Assembly: GCA_963693085.1 (NCBI GenBank)
Contig: OY856411.1
Span: 1,351,099,550 to 1,351,163,549 of the forward strand
Direction: 5' to 3'
Source: Alisma plantago-aquatica
Taxonomy: Eukaryota > Streptophyta > Magnoliopsida > Alismatales > Alismataceae
DNA length: 64,000 nucleotides
The first letter of the stretch is position 1, and every line of letters begins with the position of its first letter. A program made the translations under genes and the position numbers. Below are positions 37,814 through 50,108 of the stretch, piece after piece. The notes under the pieces are model-generated. The model saw nothing but the letters and a program-made list of their open reading frames with translations. It ran no database searches and was not told where the DNA came from.

Positions 37814-40008
37814 GGAGTCTCATCATTCTCAGTTGTAGCATCTCCCATCCACTCCATGACATGTGTCCTATCACTTGTTAGAAGAGGATCTTTGGCCTTT
37901 ATCTCTCATTGCTCTTGCAACTTGGCATTAAACTGGACATAGACCAAGTCATTAAGTCTTTTCACCTCAAGTTTATTCCTCTTCTTAGTGTGGATCTGCC
38001 ATTAAGACATGGACATTTTAGAGGGGAATAGTCTATAACTCTACACAATTGAAAATAAGCATTTAATATATAAATAGTCAAGTACCCCTTCAAAAGTACT
38101 CCAATTCCTCTCACATCCAGAGGAGAAGGATGTTAGGCTAAAAATTTTGATGGCAATTTCTTGCAAATGCAGTGCCGCTCCACCATGCATACGCCACCAC
38201 ATAGCTACATATAGATAAGTTTAATATTTTATATCACCATTATCCTAATAATCAAAATAAAGTAAGTTTTATATACCTGGTTTGTACTCATCATCATTAA
38301 TTAAGCATTGTATCATAGCTAATGCCTTGCCAAATGAGCCTAGCTTCATCATATAGAAACCCAACTCTATCCTGCTGATATTGTCTTGAATATCAACATC
38401 AGTGAAAAAGGTCTCAATGCACTTGATCAAGCCATCCATCAAATCAGGTTGTTTTTCTATCTCATCCTGATTCTTGTAGAAGTAATATGGATTTAGATAG
38501 TAGGCAGCTTTGTAAAGAGGACTATCTAGTCTGTCTTTGGTTTTAATTGTACTGGCATCGATGAATGGCCTAAAGGAGGCTTCAACTCCCTTGAAGAGGG
38601 TCTTAATCTCCTATTTAGCAGCTTCTAATTCACCATATACAAATCCCATTGATGGTTTTTTATCACCATCAATGATTCTCAACAAATAAATCAAAGGGGT
38701 ACACAATTTTATGGCTGATGAAACTTGATTCCAAAAAGTTGGAGCCAAAATTGTCGTTGTAGCTTTGGCACCTGGTCTTGTCTTAGACCACTTGCATTGA
38801 TTCCATTCAGAAAAATGAACATAAGCCGCAACTTGTCCTTCTTGTCAAGGAGGCTCTGCAATGTCAAGAAAGAAGTAGCAAATCTGGTGACTCCAAGTCT
38901 CAAAATCTCCCCCTTTTCAGTGAATTTGTGCATCAAACTCAGGGTTTTTGTGTGAGAATAGATGAAGCCAATCAGCTCCCTTGTCTTTATTATGGCAGTC
39001 TTAATTCTTTGTTCTTTGTCAAACTCTTGAAGTATCAAATCAATGACATGAGCCGCACAAGATGTCCAAAATATGTGAGGATACTTATCCTCCAACATTC
39101 TTCCTACTAATACATTTGCAGAAGCATTATCTGTAACAATTTGAAGCACATTCTCCTGACCAACCTCCTGGATGTATCCATTAATAAAAGACATGATATA
39201 CTCCCATGTGTGAGACTCAGCAGAGGCATCAATTGCCTTAAGAAAGCAAGTTCCTAATTCACAATTTACAAGAAGATTCATCAAGCTCCTGCTTCTCCTA
39301 TCACTCCAAGCATCTGTCATAATGGTGCACCCGTATCTCCTCCACATTTCTCTATGAGGTTGTAGATCATTTCTTGTATTTTCAACCTCTACTTTCAATA
39401 GAGACTCACTCACCTCATAATAAGATGGGGGCTTGAGGTTCTTTCCATATTGGCCAATAGCCTGGCACATTGACAGAAAAGCATTATTGCAAACTGCATT
39501 AAAAGAAATTCCAGATCGATAAACCCACCTAGCAATATATTGATTCACCTGATCTCTTTGCTTCTTGTCTATAGCCTCCTTGATTCCTACTTGGTGCATT
39601 GAGGAATCTGAGCTAGGGATGGTATTGAGGCAGGAATCATCAATCTCCTTCCCCTTAGCCATAGCAAGGTCAACTTCTTCTCGTACACTTGCTACAACTT
39701 TTGACTTATCCACCTTCTTCTTTTGAATCTCCTCCATGTACTGCCTAATTTCTTGCTTGATGGCATTGTCAACCCCAGGGCATGCTTGCGTATTACCCTT
39801 TATGTGAGCTAAGTGTTGCTTCAGGCAATTCACCCCCCCTAATTTCCTTCGTGCACAAGTCACATATAACAACACTAGAGTTGTTTTTATCTTTGAGTGT
39901 GTCATACTTCCATGCCAGATCAGTGGATCCAGGTGGAATCAAGCGTGATTGGGGAGTTTTTGATGATTGGGTATTAGTCCCAATTGGGGCTGATCCAAGA
40001 CTCTCCAT

Positions 40009-41509
40009 GATTTTCTAGAGACAATAAACAAAATCACATCAAACCAAACACACAAAACTAGAAGACTACAAGTACACCAATATATGGCTATGCTAATGCC
40101 TAACGTTTGAAAGAAAATATTAATAACACATGATTGTATCTAAATGAATTACACAAATAACAAGAAGAAATATATGCTAATAAGAAAGACATTTAACTAT
40201 TTTTTTGCTACTGATCTATAACGAATAATAACAAATAAAAACAAACAGATTGAGAATATGAAACATATTGCTAATATGGCAGCGAGGCAAAGGAAATGGA
40301 AACAAGGAAGCTCGTGTAAGGTGGAAACATGGACGTGTAAGGTGGAAATAGGAGAAAAAGAGAGAAGAAATTAGAGGAGGAAAATGTGGAAGCTGCTACT
40401 GGATTGGTGAATCAGTAAATGGGGGGCATCACAGCAAGAGGAGGAAAATATCATTGGACTAATCAGTCTTAGCATTTAGTAAGAAACTACGACGGGCCCA
40501 AGTCATACAAATAGTCTTGTACAAAACTCAGATGTTATTCTAATCCAGAATTGATTAGGTGACTTGTAATTTCAGCAACAAAAGGAAAAAAACAGACTTC
40601 AGACCCGCACTGTTTCCATCATTACTTACTAACAGAACAAAATGGAAGGGAGAAAAGGTAGACGATGGCCGTTAACTTTTGGAAACCAGATAACAACAAC
40701 AGAGGGGCGGGGGATTTATTAGGATTTCCTAAAAGTTGAACAATTAGTTTCCTACTTTCAGCCTCCATTATGTATATACGATAAACACATCACTGAATGT
40801 TTAAATAACACAGTTACCCCTTCACTTCAGAACCACATTCTCATTTGCATCCCCTCATTACAACAGTTATACCATGAGGAAGTTAGATCTATCACTGATC
40901 AGCAGTTTGGCCAAAAAGTCCACCACAACGACCACCCTGAGGAAAGAGGAGTGAAAAAGAGGACTTACGACGGTGGAGAAATGAAGCTGGCGCCGTCACT
41001 GCTAGCTTGCTCCAAAGAAACGTCGTCGCCATCAGATGTGTTGTTGCTTCCATGCCCGCAACAGTGGCGCCTACGGCCAAAATCCAGAGAGGCATCGAGG
41101 GAGAGGGAACCACCTGTGCAGTCTGCACCAAGGTGGAGAGCCGGAGGGGGAGGAGACACCACCGCTGGAGGAGGAAGCTGCCGTCGGACAGCTTAGTAGC
41201 CACCAGAGAGTTGAGGGGGAGGAGATCGCAACCCTAGTGCCGCTGGTTCCACGGCACGGGTTCGCGATAGAGGAGTCAGGTGAGTCGAGTGTCGGGAAGG
41301 TGGGGTGGGGAGTCGGGTTGGGGTTCAATTAAGTGGACCTTTTTTTTCTTTGATGGGCCTAATTTAGAAAATCGCAGAATATTCGGCCTTTTAAGTGCCC
41401 AGTCGGCCGAATAATCGGTCCAGGCCGATTTTATGTCTGATTAGGCCTGAGCGGTTCGCTCCACCCACAAAAATGAATATTCAGCCGATTATTCGGCCGA
41501 TTAGGCTGA
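40009..41509 (-). other. hAT 5' non-coding region and right subterminal DNA
   Basis: Upstream of the transposase ATG on the minus strand. From 40019 to 40890 AT-rich with no gene seen. From 40890 to 41330 GC-rich, probably promoter or an untranslated first exon; its overlapping small ORFs run on both strands and look random. From 41370 to 41509 the words TCGGCCGA, TAATCGG and AGGCCGATT recur, probable transposase-binding subterminal repeats. Confidence 0.55.
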
Positions 41510-41523
41510 TTTTCTGAACACTG
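41510..41523. repeat. hAT right terminal inverted repeat
   Basis: TTTTCTGAACACTG, exact complement of the left end. Confidence 0.92.
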
Positions 41524-41982
41524 ACAGGGTCCCTAAAGATAAATCATATAGATGTTTAAGGCTACTATTGCCTAAAAGCATGCTATTTTGGACAATTCAT
41601 ATCAGCTCAGGCCAGGCTAGTATCATATGGATTTGGGAGTCCTAGTAAACCAAGCTAGTGGTGTGGAGGAAAATCTTACCAACCCCCGAACCCTGACCCT
41701 TTCTAGACACCTTTGCTTTCAACTTCATGTCCTAGTAGTTGCCTAAAGGCTAAGCTAAACAACCTCAAGTTACTATGGTTACTTATGCATCTTTTACTTG
41801 TAAGTATTTTAAGTATCTATTCATCATTATTCTAATGTGAAACTATATGATCCTAAATCAACCCTTCATAATCTATTGATCAACTCTAGGGAAAACATGT
41901 CACTTAAAGGTAAGGCAAGGATTCTAACTAGGGAGACAAAATTGGAATAGTTAGATTCCGACTACTATGGGCTCTGATACCA
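41524..41982 (-). other. Element C interior, 5' end with primer-binding site
   Basis: On the minus strand TGGTATCAGAGCC (complement of 41970-41982) abuts the LTR end, a perfect initiator tRNA-Met primer site. The remaining 440 bp are AT-rich leader without an ORF. Confidence 0.85.
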
Positions 41983-44846
41983 TGTTGTAAGGAGGCGAGA
42001 TCACCCCCTTACTAGATATTTGAAGAATAAAACATCCGTTCCAAACACACTCAAAGGTATGCTAGAATAGGTGCAATATTTTCAAACTTCAATAAATGGT
42101 ATTGAAAACAAACAAAGTATAGAAGCGAAATAAAAATAATGACTATATTCATTTTTCACAAAAGATTACAAAAGTACATCATAATATCCCATAAGGGTTT
42201 ACATGTATGATACAACATAAGGATCTAAGTAGAGGGAAATCTAAACCATATATAACAACTTTGTCTCCAAGCTTTAACTACTTAAGCTAGTCTAAAACTT
42301 CATGCCTTATCATCCAAGTTCTTCACCTAGGGTTGGAAGCATACCCCAGCAAGAAGAGAAAATATATGACATCAACAAAGGCTGGTATGTGCATGCTAAA
42401 TAGAAAATTGAGCAATATATGGAATAAAGGACATCAAATATAAAAGGCTTCCCATAGAAAGGATAAGGACCACCCAAATGGGTATCAAGAGAAAAGGAAT
42501 TGAAATCATATGATAATAAAAGAATAATTGCCATTAATTAAATATAAAGATTGTTCCACACAAGCACGTGTAAAGAATTAGGGCACACACCCCATATCAT
42601 CAACCTGCATGCATGTGAGATAAACATAGCCCTAAAACCATATAAACACAAAGGAAGCCAAGTCTCATAAACTTGAAACCTAATAGAGAAAGGAATACTT
42701 CTAATATCCCAAATATATAAAACATGGGTCAAGAATCACACATCTTGCCCTGGGTATGAGGTTCCTTTCCATCCCAAAAGAGCAGGAAATATCACATCTA
42801 CTCGGCAGGAGATAACACATACGCCATAAAAACCAATGCAATTACACTACTCTAGTGCTATTGAATCACATAGCATGTTAAATGTAGAGGCAAGTAGAAA
42901 GTATAGTCAGAATATATAAACTAGTCACCACATAAGTGACCAACATATACATCCACGTCATAAGTGGGAAAAAGACACCACGTCATCTTTTAGAGTTCCA
43001 TCATGAACAAAGCATAAGATAAGAGTTCAAAAGAATATCCATGATCATATGATTAATATCAAATAAGTTAGTTCACATGAACCATGGTTTTCAAAAGAAA
43101 AGACATTGTATATAGGCTAATGTCCAAAGGATTAAGAGAATGAATAAGCATAGGTTAATTGCTCAACATAGAAGAATAGGGGATACATCATACCTCAACT
43201 TCAGAGTCTAAACAGTCCAAGTCAGTCCTAGATCCAAGCCTATGACTCCAAAGAACCTCTAGGGAAGGTGGATAGGTCAAATAAGTAAGGTTCCCAAGAT
43301 TAGAGAGGCTGGTTTCTCCAATAAAGCTCCTATCTCGAGCAAGAAGCACCTTCTCCACTTTAGAGGTGAAAAACCCCAACAAAAGAACATGGAGATGAGG
43401 TGTTTATGGGTCTAGGTGGGGTTTCACCATGGAAGGCCATGGTTTTGACCTGGAGGAAGGTGAAAGGAAGACTAACAACATAAAAATAGGGAATGAAAGG
43501 ATAAAACTTACTAGTTTTGGTCAAAATAACCAAGGAGGAGCTTTAGAAACCCTAAATAGAGCAAATTTGGAACCCTGGGAGCCTTCTTCACCAAGGTAGG
43601 CACCTTCTTTTACCTTGGGACAACACCTTTGTGACCAAACAAAGTAGGAGTTATGCTCTAAGCTAGAGGAAAGAAAGGAGAGCAAGAGTTTTCGAATTTG
43701 GAGTTGGGAAGGGGTAGATATGGCTATATAAAGAAAGAGGTCAAGTATGAGGTGTCCATGAGACTTTCCATGTGTCATGTATACGGGTGTCCATGGACAT
43801 GCAAGCCTTTATGGATAAGGAAGAAGTCAAGCATGATGTGTGTATTTACTTTCCATGTGTCCAATGCTAAGGGTGCCTCTGTACATGTAAACCTTTATGG
43901 ATAAGGAAGAAGTCAAGCATGAGGTGTCCATGGAGCTTTCCATGTTTCCTTAGCCTAGGGATTTCATGGCCATGCAAGAGGACAACTCATAGTGGCTTCT
44001 TGAATATCAAATGTCGGTTTATGGACACTTATAGGCCATCCCAACCGACCTCCAATCAAAGAAATAACCCCATTGGTTGATAGCTTCTAAAGATAAGCTC
44101 ATTTATAAAGAGAGTAATCCCTAAAATGCCCTTGGAAAGAAGCACCTTCAAACCAAGGTGCAACTAGGTGCCCTATGGTTTAAAAAATTGAGAATGGTAA
44201 GGGAATATATAAGGATTATAATGCATGTGACAATTTGCAAAGAAAATCTCCATATTGAGTAAATACATTATAATCCAGAATGTACCTAAAATTGCATAAC
44301 TTGCACAAACAACATCCAAATTAGACCAAACTTTATCTATAAGTTATCTTTGATGTGTTGAATATGAATTTGCCATTAGTTCCATATTTTGAAGTTATAT
44401 AATCACATTATTCATTACTTATGCCTTTTACTCATTTTCTCTCTCCTAAACTTATCCTAATATTTCAAGGTAGTCCAAATTAGATGAAATTTGACATGTA
44501 GGCTAATTTTGATATGTAGATTTTGAATTTGAAGTTTGTTTCCACTTTTGAGACATATTTTTTTGAGATATGTCATATGGCCCATTAACGACCCATCATC
44601 TAAATTATTCATCCAATTAAGTTTCTTATCTTCATATTACCACCAAAATGAGTTATGTGGCATATTTATGTATCCATTATAAACCTAAGATTAATGTTAG
44701 AACATTAGGTTACATTAAGGTGATCTATACATGCATTAGCTCATTGGGGTTATACTAAACCTCTATTTAGGTCTAACCTTCAACCTTGTTTGGCTAAGTC
44801 CAAAATGTGAACTTCCAGGGTAGGGTTCGAGATCTAGTATGTTACA
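41983..44846 (-). repeat. 5' LTR of element C (minus strand)
   Basis: 2864 bp, homologous to 24892-27726. The right edge GTATGTTACA is followed immediately by B3 LTR sequence (CTGCAACACCATACACAG). Confidence 0.9.
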
Positions 44847-45895
44847 ACTGCAACACCATACACAGATTGTAGGGTGAAGTTGTTTCTCAACTTTCCATTT
44901 ACTTGGGTAGCATTGATGTGCGACTAGGCACCACTCATTGCTTGTGATGTCATAAGTTGTTATGGACATTCACTGCCAACGTAATATGGGACCCATAGGG
45001 TCACACACATAGGTCTCAACCTAGAAGAGGAGTTCAGATCTTGAATGACAATTGAATTAAGTACTAAAGTGTTTAGGTATTTGATTTATGCAAAAAATAG
45101 ACTGAAAACACTTCCAAACACATATCTCAAGTGTTAAGATGGCTGTCTAGAATTGCCAAACGTTTGTCTAAAATGTTGAGACAGGCGTCTGGGGGTCAGG
45201 CCTATTATGAGTTCGAATTGGCTAGGGAAGTGAACCGACCAGACAGACTAGCTCGACTCGGGTCACCAGACAACTGTCTGGGTGACCGAGACAACTGTCT
45301 CACATGGGAGAGATGGTCTGGTTCAACATAGGGACGATTCTAGATATTTCCTAATTCATTTGAGTTGCACATTACTTGTTTTGTAGGGAAATTAATATGG
45401 GATATTAATTGGAAACGAATTGCCAATTTTGTGTACAACTAAGAAACAACCAAATGGGTGTCTGGGCTGTGCCAAACAACCGTCTGACATGCCAAACGAC
45501 TATTTGGGTTGATAGACAACCATATGGGCTGTCATAGATTGTGCAATTTCTAGAATTGTTGTGAAAATTTGAGATCTTCCAGTCTCTTCCACTCCCGCAC
45601 AGACTGGGAACCCTAACCCAAACCCTGCCTATAAGGGCTTCCCAGAACACAACACAGACAATTGAGAAATAGTTGCTCTGACAAACATTGTCCTCTTTGG
45701 TTGTGGTAACCAAGAGAGCCTAAGAAAGTCCTACTCAGGTAGGGAGGGATATCTAAGGGAGAGAGCAATTGAGATCATTGTTGTAGGAGAACAAGTTGGT
45801 GACTAGTACACCAACAGGAGGGATGACTCCTTCCTGATCATTCTAGCAGGATGATAGGAGTTCTAGGTGGTTCGTGTGGACTACCATAGAAGTGA
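44847..45895 (+). repeat. B3 5' LTR, piece 2
   Basis: Continues piece 1 in register with B2 29486-30630 (CAACACCATACACAGATTG, GCGACTAGGCACCACTC, GGTAACCAAGAGAGCC, GACTAGTACACCAACAGGAGGG). Its motif block (45180-45540) uses AGACAACTGTCT and AACGACTATTTGGGT-type palindromes instead of ACCGATCGGT. Cut at 45895 by the CACTA. Confidence 0.85.
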
Positions 45896-46365
45896 CACTA
45901 CTACAAAAATAGCCTTTGGCGTCGGTTGTTTAACCCCCTTTGGCGACGGTTTTCAAGCGACGTCTATGTGGGTGCCGCTAAAGGTCGAACTCTTCAGCGT
46001 CAGTTTTCTAACTGACACCTATATGACATATAGGTGTCGGTTATATATAGTTGGCCGACGTCTATAAAGTTCGTGCCACAAAAAAGAGCACCACCTAGGA
46101 CACTTTCCGCGTCGGTTAACAAATTAACAACCGACGCCATACACCCAGACGACACGGCGAAGCACGGTCGTGCTTCGCTGCACGGCCGTGTTTAGTACTA
46201 TAGGCGTCGGTTTTATACTAATAAGCGATGCCCTTTCCGCCACGGCCGTGCTTTCCTGCACGGTCGGGCTGTTTGTCCTATTAGGCGTCAGTTTTTATCA
46301 AATAACCGACGCTGTAGGCCTTTGATGACGGTGTTCTATAAATAACCGACGCCTATACTTTAATT
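45896..46365. repeat. CACTA left terminus and subterminal hairpin array
   Basis: After the terminal repeat, about seven units of GGCGTCGGTT - AT-rich 8-12 bp - AACCGACGCC (variants with CAGTT or GACACC) follow each other, each able to fold. Interspersed are CACGGCCGTG-type palindromes (46165-46270). Confidence 0.88.
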
Positions 46366-46634
46366 TTATTTTCTTATTAGTTTGCAGGCCTGCTGTGGCT
46401 GGTCAGCAGGATGAGAACCTGCAGTTCATTTTTCTGAACTGTAGGTTTACGACATCTATTAATATCAGCCTGCAAACATGCCACACACATGCAAAATCAA
46501 CAAATATTTTTTCACACAAGTAGATACATTCAGACATCAATTCAATTCTCACATTCACACATGTAGAAACATTCAAATACATGTAGAAACATTCAGACAT
46601 GTATAAACATTCAGAAACATTCATTTACAAAATA

Positions 46635-49600
46635 TCATTCAGCATCGCTATCAACATCCCAATTATATCTTACAATCGCCACTGCTTGTATGGCTTTTGC
46701 CCATTCTTCTCTTATTTCATTTAATGCTTCCATCGTATATGGAGCATGTACATTTTTTAAGCATTTACCTATAGTGTGGTTAGTTTTAAACACCTGCAAA
46801 GAGAATGATGTATATATATAAGTAATAATATAAAAATAAGATTGATATATTTCATACTAACTAATGAGACTATATATAATACCTCATGTATGGTATTAAT
46901 ATCCAATGCGGCATGTCGAATAATCATCTGCATAAATCACATCACATAGTATGCACATGCCCAACCGTTGTCTTATGTAGCGCACTATAAATTGAAACAT
47001 ACAAAATATTAAAAAATACAACTAAGCATAGTTCACATAAATAATATATACATTGGAGTCGGGAACTTACTTTTACGTTCTCCCAAATTATTGGCTGGTT
47101 CTTTCTCCTTGGGACATTTCCTCCAGCATTTTTGAATGCATCTAAACCCCTACATGCTAATGTAACATAATAAATTGCATAATTAAATAGTAATGTAATA
47201 ACATATGTTAACAAATATAAAAATGAAATATTTCTCACCAGAATAATGGCATTCTCAATATGTGTCCAATTTTAGTGTTCAATGTACTTCCCGTAGGATC
47301 TAGATAATAAACAGTGAACGTCCTGGGGACAATAACTAGTAACTCCCAATGTCTACCGCTAGAGGTAAAAAAGTTAAAAATTAATAACTCAAAATGCACA
47401 ATAAAAATGGAATTTTCTTAAGTCCAAATTATAAATAAAGTAAACTTACTTGACATTGAATGGAGCTATTATTATCGTCTTCTTTTGCTGACCTAAAATT
47501 GTAAAAGCATCTATACAGTATTGTTGAACACTATCAGGGTCTTTAGCTACCATACTAATCAATGATGGAATCAAAAATCCCACATGATCAAATGCAAATT
47601 GTTTGCATTGATCTTCGACTAAGTAGCTGCAAAACATGTATTACGTATGCATTAATATATAAGAAACTAGATCACCGGATCTTACACAAGGTATATGGAT
47701 GTATAAACAAGATCTCACCTTATCCATGTCTCTATCATTGATGTATTCAGCCAATCATACATAAACAGCTCAATAATATCTTGTATAAATAAAGAGCTAT
47801 CGTATGATTGACCTGCATAATCTGCTTCTAAAGAAACAATTATAGGGAAATGTATATTATGTGCCCGTAGCCAACATGCCATTCCCCTACAAGCAGGACC
47901 TAACGGGTATTTTAGGTCAGTTGGAACCCAACTTGGTAATGCAGGAAGTGGAGGTGGAGGCCTAGGTGCTCCGGGTGTCTTCTTTTTAACCTGTATATAT
48001 AATTTCAGATCATTTGACCTCATATATACACATTAACAATCTAAAGTAATGTAAATTTATCTTACAATTTCAGTAGTGTAGACGACATCTGCTTTGGGTC
48101 ACAATATCACCCCGCCTTCTGCCTCACCAAGTGTATCAATATCTGGGTGGGCATATGGCAATGCAGCTTCCCTCCAATCAGGTAATACACATATCGGGCT
48201 CACACGAACGTAGCCCTGCGGCATTGGAGTCCCATGAAACGTTGCCCCAGGAAGGGACTGGTAAGCATGCGCCTCTACAACAACATAGTCTTGCATTCTT
48301 AAGTGGCATGGCTTCAATGCCTACAAATTTACGTAAAGAATGTTATACATATATACATATCACCTTTCGAACATATCATCTTGAAAATACTAGCTACAAT
48401 GTCATAAAAAATACTTACAGCAGATGTGCTAGGCGATGGGTCTCCAGTATTACTCGCAGTCTGTGCATCAGGAGAAGAGTGGGTTGCCATAGGCTGATTG
48501 GAAGCCTGAGATGCCTGCCACCACACTATTTCTTCCTTGACCTTCTCAGCAACTATATCATTGACCTTCTTAGCAACTATATCCTCGACTCTCTTATTCT
48601 CCTATACATGGATAAAAGAAACATTAGCTTCTTATTATTGAATTCCTTTTTGCAGTAACATTCTAAAAAAAGAATAGGTTACCTCTTCTTGTGAAAGTCC
48701 CACTCTGGGTTTGCGCTGGGATGGCACAAAGAATGCTTTGATGCCCACACCAGCGCCTGCACCCCTAACACATCCAGGATGCTCTGGGTTACCCAGAGCA
48801 ACTATCAATTCATCCCTTATGCCCTGAGGGATGAACATGCCTTGTTTCCTCTGCTCGTGCAGCTCCCGCTAATCACCATCAACAGAAATTGGTAAGTTAA
48901 CACCACAAATAATCAATATTCAAACGATTGCTCTAAGAGTTGTATTTTACCATTTTCACAGCCGCCTCAGCAGTTACGGGCTTCTTTATTTCACCCTTCT
49001 TGTTTTGCCTCCCAGCTATCCAGATATCATGGCGAGGCATGGGTGTGGCAGACTCCTGAGTAGGAGCAGACTCCTGAGTAGCCGCAGACTCCACCTGTAG
49101 TCTTTGGCGAACGCTTGCATAGCCCTTTGGACCCATAGTGTGGTCATGCACATTCAGTGCACGCCTTGCTTTTTGCGCGTCACTGAGGGCCTAGTTAGTA
49201 TGCACATTAATGATTTGGTTAGTAGCACTAAATGTTAATCTTGAATAGGTGAATACAACATATATTAATTAAATTGGGAGTGACGCCTAATACCTTGAAT
49301 TCTTCAGATTTTCTTGAAGCAACAAAATTGTCCCAATCTTCTTTGTCCAAGAAGTTCCACTGCTTAAGGGCTGACTTCTTCTTCTTATCACCATCTTTTA
49401 TGTATTCTCTGTTCAGATTTGTCCTATAGTTCCTAAGCATCTTTCCAGCGCGTTGCATCATGCTTTTACGATGCAGCTTCTCATCCAATGAAAATAGATT
49501 CTGTAAAATAGAATTCTTATTAACTATTATCCAAAAATAGAATTGCAAATAATATAATTTGTAATCTACAAAATAGAATTGCAAATAATAATAACTCACA

Positions 49601-50094
49601 CATAAATCCTTCCATATCAAGTCTTTCTTCCCATGAGGAACTTTATGCCAATTATCATACTTAACACCACAATGGCTTCGAGTGACACACCCAAGATAGT
49701 TTACAAAATTATTGCGGTTCACTCCAATTGAATTTCCTCCATTATCAAACTCCACAACCAATTTGGATCCACTACCACTCAGCGCTATTAACTTCTTCAA
49801 CAGAGTGATGCCCCTTTTCTTGTTAAGTGTTTGGTGCTGCACATCAAGTTGCTCCAGTGCTTCAGTGGGTACATGTGCATCATCAACCTAAAATTTGACA
49901 AAAATAAACCCACTCAATTAGCGCAATATAGAAATATGGGATATATGACATAACTAGAAGATAATGAATTTTATAGAAATACAAGATATGTTTTAAGAAC
50001 TTACATTGGTATCCTTGTCATGCTCGTCATGGACAGCATGCTCATCATGGACTTCATGCTCATCATGGACATCATGCTCATAATGGTCAGCCAT
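46635..50094 (-). pseudogene. CACTA ORF1-type gene with C-terminal Ulp1/C48 cysteine protease domain
   Basis: Starting at the ATG at 50094, 14 exons join in frame at GT-AG sites: 50094-50005, 49887-49600, 49500-49294, 49190-48951, 48868-48683, 48601-48419, 48320-48066, 47990-47719, 47626-47450, 47358-47239, 47149-47071, 46984-46883, 46793-46635, plus possibly one I split differently. Order: His/Asp/Glu repeat start (HDEHEV), the Ptta/En/Spm transposase_24 region (LVVEFDNGGNSIG, WHKVP, KSEEFK), a Pro-rich linker, then a Ulp1-like domain with His (GRHWELLVIV), Asp (YYLDPTG) and Cys (GWACAYYVM). Stops: TGA 48099-48101, TAA 46973-46975, TGA 46937-46939. The protease would cut SUMO-like or other isopeptide bonds; its role in transposition is unknown. 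Confidence 0.82.
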
Positions 50095-50108
50095 CTAAAA
50101 ATGTCATT

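Larger units (their letters stand above)
28426..40008 (-). pseudogene. hAT transposase gene, split by Copia B2 and frameshifted
   Basis: Would encode the hAT transposase. From the ATG at 40008: an N-terminal BED zinc finger (WKYDTL, CDLC ... HLAHIKGN), then a 398-residue frame (39905-38709) with the DUF659/RNase H-fold core. Core motifs are TIMTDAWSDRRSR with the first catalytic Asp, VTDNASANVLVG with the second, and SCAAHVIDLIL. The C-terminal dimerisation region follows after an intron (AMWWRMHGG, SSGCERNWSTFE near 38090; KKRNKLEVKRLNDL near 37960). The acidic tail (EDPSSDDDD ... EDEDGYLD) lies beyond the Copia at 28659-28426. Lesions: an extra-G frameshift in G7 at 39833-39839, a frameshift near 38755, TAG at 38611-38613, TGA near 37896, and the Copia insertion. 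Confidence 0.9.
28008..41523 (-). mobile_element. hAT DNA transposon (BED/DUF659 transposase), split by Copia B2
   Basis: Terminal inverted repeats CAGTGTTCAGAAAA (28008-28021) and its complement (41510-41523). The 8-bp flanks are TCATGGTC (28000-28007) and ACAGGGTC (41524-41531), 6 of 8 matching, as expected for a hAT target duplication. Subterminal DNA repeats TAATCGG and TCGGCCGA-like words. The native length without Copia B2 is about 4.36 kb. The transposase gene is on the minus strand and broken. Confidence 0.92.
24892..44846 (-). mobile_element. Non-autonomous Gypsy-type element C (LARD-like), minus strand
   Basis: Two long LTRs (24892-27726 and 41983-44846) in the same orientation. 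On the minus strand the LTR begins TGTAACATACTAG and ends CTCCTTACAACA. A perfect tRNA-Met primer site follows the right-hand (5') copy. The minus-strand sequence entering the left-hand copy has the typical Gypsy end, TTCGAGGATGAAATCCCTTTAAGGAG. Removing the hAT (28008-41523) leaves only about 730 bp of interior with no coding sequence, so the element must have relied on proteins of a relative. The B3 LTR resumes right after it. Confidence 0.87.

Noticed and set aside
40890..41335. Several overlapping ORFs of 65-103 codons on both strands
   Set aside because: GC-rich DNA depletes stops; the frames overlap on both strands, have biased Pro/Ser/Gly composition and no domain. More likely hAT promoter or leader.
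28008..41523. A single giant hAT carrying captured Copia genes
   Set aside because: The Copia has its own LTRs and a perfect GGAGT target duplication inside the transposase gene, so it is a later insertion and not cargo.
48131..48658. 175-codon plus-strand ORF in the CACTA
   Set aside because: Runs antisense across exons and introns of the minus-strand gene, whose splice sites and domains are well supported.
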